37,125 nt of DNA, taken from positions 1-37,125 of the forward strand of contig CAIKNA010000080.1 in NCBI GenBank assembly GCA_903828645.1, read 5' to 3'. Of the stretch, positions 33,846 through 37,125 are shown one piece after another. Each line of letters begins with the position of its first letter. Positions within the stretch are counted from its first letter, which is position 1. The position numbers and the translations under genes are program-made. The notes under the pieces were generated by a model that had not been told where the DNA came from, did no database searches, and saw nothing but the letters and a program-made list of their open reading frames with translations. The DNA is from an uncultured Bacteroidales bacterium (GTDB lineage Bacteria > Bacteroidota > Bacteroidia > Bacteroidales > FEN-979).

Positions 33846-35303
33846 TTACTTTTGTATTTCGCTGATAGCGAACTCAAGGGCTGTTTTGATCATTTCTGCC
33901 GGCGGAGGTGCAATGAAACCTTTATCCATCAATGACCGGGTAAGTGCGCGGGAATGTTCAATATCCTTTTTTGCTTTCTGAAAAGCCTCGTCCCACGTCA
34001 TGGTTAATCGCGCCACCCCATCCTTGATCGCCTGCATGGCCACATCGGCTGCTTCATGAGGGAACACCGAGGCCTCTTCCATGTTTGGAACGATATCATT
34101 GACACTGATGCCGCGCTTTTCAGCATAATCGGCCAGTGAATGAGCCGCTGCAATGGCCATGTTGTCGGTAATTTTTCGTGCACGTACCATCAGGGCGCCC
34201 TTCAGGATACCCGGGAACCCGATGGAGTTGTTCACCTGGTTCGGAAAATCCCCGCGCCCGGTGGCTACGATAAAAGCGCCCTCTTCTTTGGCGGCATAGG
34301 GATAAATTTCGGGAACAGGGTTGGCGCAGCAAAATACGATCGCTTTTTCAGCCATTCCCCGGATCCACGGACGTTTGATCACATCCGGGCCGGGAGTTGA
34401 AAGGGAGATCAGCACATCGGCATTTTTCATGGCCTCTTCAATGGTCGGGATCTTGCCGGGATTGGTAGACAGGCACAACTCCCATTTGCGATAAAAACGC
34501 TTATCACATTCGATGTCAAGACGTTGGTCGTGCAGGGAACCTTTGGTATCGAAAATCACCATTTTGGCAGGATCGGCACCATCGGCAACAAGCAAACGGG
34601 CGATGGTCGTGTTGGAAGCACCGGCACCGTTGAGGACAATCCGCACATCGCCGATTTTCTTTCCCGCAAGTTTGAGTGCATTGGTCAAACCTGCCAGGGT
34701 AACACACGCCGTCCCCTGGGCATCGTCGTGCCACACCGGTATGTCGCACTCCTCGCGAAGAACATCAAGAACCCTGTAACAATTGGGTTGTGAAATATCC
34801 TCCAGGTTTACGGCGCCGAAACTTGGTTGCAGCATCTTTACAAATTCGATGATCTTTTCCGGGTCATTTTTACCGTCGCTTCCCTTGCTGTCAACGCACA
34901 GGGCAACAGCATCCACTCCTCCCAGGTACTTCATCAGGAAAGCTTTTCCCTCCATGACACCCAGCCCGCCGGGAGGAGTGCAATCTCCATCACCCAGCAC
35001 GCGCGTTGAATCGCTTACCACGGCAACAAGGTTGCCCCGGTTTGTCATGTCGAACGAAACATCATTGTTGTCGCGAATGTCGGTGGAGACCTTCGACACA
35101 CCCGGGGTGTACCACACATTGAACCAATTGAACCCGGGCACAGGGGCTTTGGGGATGGTCTGAATTTTCCCCTGGTAAAACCGATGTGCATCTTCTGAAA
35201 GCTTTTTCAAAAAAATGGTCTTTGCCTTGGCAAGTTGTTCTTGCGTGAAAGTGGATGGGAACGCTTCTTCAAGGTTCTCAAGGGTGAGGGAAAGTTCTTT
35301 CAT
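33846..35303 (-). CDS. Malic enzyme (NAD(P)-dependent), short form
   Basis: 485 residues. Oxidatively decarboxylates malate to pyruvate in the cytoplasm. Catalytic residues are visible: Y65 (WYTPGVS), K120 (MEGKAFLMK), E168/D169 (NLEDI) and D193/D194 (HDDAQGTA), which bind metal and malate. The nucleotide loop is NGAGASNTTIARLL near 225-238. Many Bacteroidota malic enzymes are about 760 residues with a C-terminal phosphotransacetylase-like domain; this one ends after the core, which is a distinct shorter form. Cofactor preference cannot be read safely. It faces the GH27 gene convergently with a 2-bp gap and no terminator. The 136-bp spacer upstream (35304-35439) is AT-rich. Confidence 0.92.
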   Translation of the reverse strand: MKELSLTLENLEEAFPSTFTQEQLAKAKTIFLKKLSEDAHRFYQGKIQTIPKAPVPGFNWFNVWYTPGVSKVSTDIRDNNDVSFDMTNRGNLVAVVSDSTRVLGDGDCTPPGGLGVMEGKAFLMKYLGGVDAVALCVDSKGSDGKNDPEKIIEFVKMLQPSFGAVNLEDISQPNCYRVLDVLREECDIPVWHDDAQGTACVTLAGLTNALKLAGKKIGDVRIVLNGAGASNTTIARLLVADGADPAKMVIFDTKGSLHDQRLDIECDKRFYRKWELCLSTNPGKIPTIEEAMKNADVLISLSTPGPDVIKRPWIRGMAEKAIVFCCANPVPEIYPYAAKEEGAFIVATGRGDFPNQVNNSIGFPGILKGALMVRARKITDNMAIAAAHSLADYAEKRGISVNDIVPNMEEASVFPHEAADVAMQAIKDGVARLTMTWDEAFQKAKKDIEHSRALTRSLMDKGFIAPPPAEMIKTALEFAISEIQK

Positions 35304-35400
35304 AATTGCAGTTTTTTTGTAAAATTATAGATTTATTAATAAAAAAACCATTTGTTCACCATAAAAAAAGTCATATTTTTTTTGTTTTCATAAATAATTG

Positions 35401-35408
35401 TAAATTCG
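35401..35408 (+). promoter_or_regulatory. -7 promoter element of the cold-shock gene
   Basis: TAAATTCG, one mismatch from TAnnTTTG. A TTTG at 35381-35384 is 16 bp upstream, slightly short, and the T-rich run before it at 35377-35380 is 20 bp away. The leader to 35440 would be only about 25 nt, shorter than in E. coli cspA. Confidence 0.4.
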
Positions 35409-35439
35409 CCATGGTTATTCATCCTAATATTAATGTATT

Positions 35440-35631
35440 ATGTCAACAGGTAAAGTAAAATTTTTCAATGAGAGAAAAGGTTTTGGTTTCATCTTGGATG
35501 ATGAAAGCCAGCAGGACGTTTTTGTTCATGTAAGCGGATTGGTGGACAAAATACGGGAAGATGATCAGGTTTCCTTTGATCTGACCGAAGACAATCGAGG
35601 AAAAAAAGCTATCAACGTTCGACGAGACTAG
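35440..35631 (+). CDS. Cold-shock domain protein
   Basis: 63 residues forming a single cold-shock OB fold. RNP1 KGFGFI (13-18) and RNP2 DVFVHV (26-31) are intact, and the start MSTGKVKFFNERKGFGFI is typical of Bacteroidota Csp proteins. It binds single-stranded RNA or DNA and is an RNA chaperone or growth-related regulator. It is a single gene closed by a strong terminator. Confidence 0.97.
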   Translation: MSTGKVKFFNERKGFGFILDDESQQDVFVHVSGLVDKIREDDQVSFDLTEDNRGKKAINVRRD

Positions 35632-35655
35632 CCGTTTCTTGTCTGAATGAAAAGG

Positions 35656-35685
35656 AAAGAGCGAAGCAGGAACTTCGCTCTTTTT
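35656..35685 (+). terminator. Rho-independent terminator between csp and dnaN
   Basis: Perfect 11-bp stem AAAGAGCGAAG / CTTCGCTCTTT with a 6-nt loop and a short T-tail (35681-35685). Read from the minus strand it is followed by a pyrimidine-rich tail, so it may also serve the convergent dnaN. Confidence 0.9.
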
Positions 35686-35716
35686 CATTTTATTACCTGC
35701 AGGCCGGGATTGGCAA

Positions 35717-36841
35717 CTATTTGTTCAGCATGACCGGCATCACAAGCATGAGGATGTCTTCATCCTTGTTTTCATTGTTAAGCGGCGTGAGAATACCTGC
35801 CCTGTTAGGGGCCGACATCTCAAGACTTATCTCTTCCGTTTCAATATTGTTCAGCATCTCCAGCAGAAATTTCGAGTTGAACCCGATTTCCATATCCTCT
35901 CCGTCGTAAGAACAGTTGAGACGTTCCCTTGCTTCATTGGAAAAATCAATATCCTCGGCGCTCAGCATCAGTTCCTGGCCGGTAACCTTGAACCTGATCT
36001 GGTGGGTTGACTGGTTTGCAAAAATGGATACACGGCGGATGGAGGTGAGCAAAGCATGGCGGTCGATGGTGAGTTTATTCGGATTTTCCTTTGGAATAAC
36101 TGCATCATAATTGGGATATTTCCCGTCGATGAGGCGGCAGATCAGGTGGATATTAGAGAAGGAAAAGAAGGCATTTGTTTTGTTGTATTCAATTGTAACC
36201 TGGACTTCCTGGCTTGATAAGATATTTTTCAGAAGGTTCAGCGGCTTCTTGGGAAGGATAAAGGATGCCGAATCGGCCGACTTGAGATCGGTGCGGCGGT
36301 ATTTTACCAGTTTATGGGCATCGGTTGCGACGAAGGTGACATCATCGGGTGAAAGTTCGCAAAACACACCCGAAAGCACCATGCGCAATTCATCATTGCC
36401 GGTTGCAAAAAGCGTTTTATTGATGGCCTGCGATAACAAACGTGAATCGATGGTGATAGCCGTGGTATCTTCGAGCGAAGGGGTGTGGGGATATTCCTCG
36501 CTCTTGTGTCCTGAGAGTTTATACTTCCCTTCACCGGCTGAAATTTCGATCATCAGCGAATCGAGGTTGATCGAAAAAGATACCGGGATGTCGGGGAAGG
36601 TTTTCAGCGTTTCTACTAAAATCTTGGCAGGAATGGCAATGCTCCCCGTCTCTTCCGACATATCCGGCCGGATGGTCACCCGCATGGTCGTTTCCAGGTC
36701 GGAAGAGGTGATGGTTATTGAATCGTCTTTAAGCTCAAAAAGAAAATCATCCAGGATGGGCAAGGTATTGTTTGTATTGATGACACCCAGGATGGCCTGC
36801 AGATTTTTTAGCAATAAGGTACTGGAGATGATAAATTTCAT
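35717..36841 (-). CDS. dnaN: DNA polymerase III beta subunit (sliding clamp)
   Basis: 374 residues, the usual length. Three clamp domains of about 120 residues each: begins MKFIISSTLLLKNLQAILGVI, has FVATDAHKLVKY in the second and ends EDILMLVMPVMLNK. The conserved tail normally reads ...VMP(M/V)R(L/I); here VMPVMLNK, a normal Bacteroidota variant. It encircles DNA and tethers the replicase and repair factors. dnaN is not next to dnaA here. The promoter is strong and contains a palindrome in its spacer. Confidence 0.97.
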   Translation of the reverse strand: MKFIISSTLLLKNLQAILGVINTNNTLPILDDFLFELKDDSITITSSDLETTMRVTIRPDMSEETGSIAIPAKILVETLKTFPDIPVSFSINLDSLMIEISAGEGKYKLSGHKSEEYPHTPSLEDTTAITIDSRLLSQAINKTLFATGNDELRMVLSGVFCELSPDDVTFVATDAHKLVKYRRTDLKSADSASFILPKKPLNLLKNILSSQEVQVTIEYNKTNAFFSFSNIHLICRLIDGKYPNYDAVIPKENPNKLTIDRHALLTSIRRVSIFANQSTHQIRFKVTGQELMLSAEDIDFSNEARERLNCSYDGEDMEIGFNSKFLLEMLNNIETEEISLEMSAPNRAGILTPLNNENKDEDILMLVMPVMLNK

Positions 36842-36867
36842 GGTTGTTGGTTTTGTTAAAATTGTTC

Positions 36868-36897
36868 CAAATATACGACAAAAAATTGTCGCTCAAT
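36868..36897 (-). promoter_or_regulatory. dnaN promoter
   Basis: On the minus strand, ATTG (36894-36897), 18 bp, TATATTTG (36868-36875). The -7 box is perfect and the -33 has one mismatch. The predicted leader is about 20 nt. Confidence 0.65.
36876..36891. promoter_or_regulatory. Palindrome in the dnaN promoter spacer
   Basis: CGACAA-AAAA-TTGTCG: perfect 6-bp arms around 4 bp, lying exactly between the -33 and -7 boxes. It is a candidate operator for a dimeric regulator, or possibly part of a shared control region with plsY. Confidence 0.4.
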
Positions 36898-36935
36898 ATT
36901 ATTTATACTTCGGTTACAGCGGGTTTCCACCCGGT

Positions 36936-37125
36936 TCAGGCTATCTTCCCGCTCTTTTTCCGTCTGAAATCAAATTTTCGTTCCTCACCGTTCAGCAGTC
37001 TCCTGATGTTCTTCCGGTGCGTAGCCGGGATAAAGACCGCCACCAGCATTGAAAGTCCGATCAAACCCGGATGCCTGATCCCGAGGATGAAATAAACAAC
37101 CAGGGGAAAAGCCAGGGAAGCCAGG
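36936..37125 (-). CDS. plsY: Glycerol-3-phosphate acyltransferase PlsY (3' end)
   Basis: The last 62 residues are seen; the gene runs off the right edge. Frame LASLAFPLVVYFILG... holds two hydrophobic helices followed by HRKNIRRLLNGEERKF, the cytoplasmic tail motif (H..NI.RL..GEE) of PlsY. PlsY transfers an acyl group from acyl-phosphate to glycerol-3-phosphate as the first step of phospholipid synthesis at the inner membrane. It lies upstream of dnaN on the same strand with a 94-bp gap holding the dnaN promoter, so dnaN can be expressed independently. Confidence 0.85.
   Translation of the reverse strand, partial: LASLAFPLVVYFILGIRHPGLIGLSMLVAVFIPATHRKNIRRLLNGEERKFDFRRKKSGKIA

Noticed and set aside
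36111-37052. Plus-strand frame of 313 residues across dnaN and plsY
   Set aside because: Antisense to two recognised genes, Ser-rich and low complexity, as expected for a shadow frame.

Overview
The window looks like a chromosomal segment of a Bacteroidota bacterium, probably Bacteroidales-like and of moderate GC. Four things support this. There is a secreted protein with a type IX secretion C-terminal sorting domain and a DUF4293 membrane protein. Most genes lack a clear Shine-Dalgarno sequence. Many start sites are preceded by the Bacteroidota -7 element TAnnTTTG, sometimes with a TTTG-like -33 element. Most genes are housekeeping. No phage, plasmid, CRISPR, rRNA or tRNA gene was seen.

Layout, left to right. 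1-369: end of an FtsX/LolC-E type permease. 366-4024 (-): an apparent operon of cysH (APS reductase), a stand-alone flavodiiron-like di-iron protein and a hybrid histidine kinase with one degenerate and one intact receiver. 4127-5509 (+): Mpl-type Mur ligase. 5495-7372 (-): rho, with a perfect promoter and a C-rich, G-poor leader. 7592-8068 (+): DUF4293 protein. 8129-8620 (-): YfcE-type phosphoesterase. 8816-13764 (+): rmuC, TrmH/RlmB methyltransferase, a GT-C-like membrane protein, a 67-residue conserved-looking protein and ftsE. 13761-19775 (-): argF, YbdG-type mechanosensitive channel, lipid kinase, LTA-synthase-like transferase and a DEDDh exonuclease. 19873-22642 (+): a two-gene citrate lyase in which acyl carrier and beta subunits are fused. 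22647-23156: a compact four-helix-bundle (S23-family) gene between inverted heptamer arrays. 23162-27666 (+): recQ, a methyltransferase, a small FPD-repeat exported protein, 3-methyladenine glycosylase and a DUF4159 protein. 27817-33843 (+): the type IX secreted BNR-repeat protein and a GH27 lipoprotein. 33846-35303 (-): malic enzyme. 35440-35631 (+): cold-shock protein. 35717-37125 (-): dnaN and the end of plsY.

The most unusual feature is a set of short tandem arrays, nearly all with a 7-bp period, that fill the space between one gene's stop codon and the next gene's start codon. Seven arrays are built on TTTACGA (or its complement TCGTAAA). Three use other heptamers (GACAAGT, GAATAAT, GACAAAT) and one uses a 9-mer (CATTGTTTG). 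Two six-unit TTTACGA arrays in opposite orientation bracket the four-helix-bundle gene and even supply its last codons and stop, giving a roughly 510-bp unit that resembles a small mobile or selfish element. Several arrays sit beside G/purine-rich tracts. This array family, and its link to the S23-family protein, is the best candidate here for an undescribed system.

Other points worth attention are the CitD-CitE fusion, the rut-like rho leader, a palindrome inside the dnaN promoter spacer, the pairing of a di-iron domain protein with a PAS sensor kinase, and a small exported protein that resembles the predicted 7(1) septoil-knot family.
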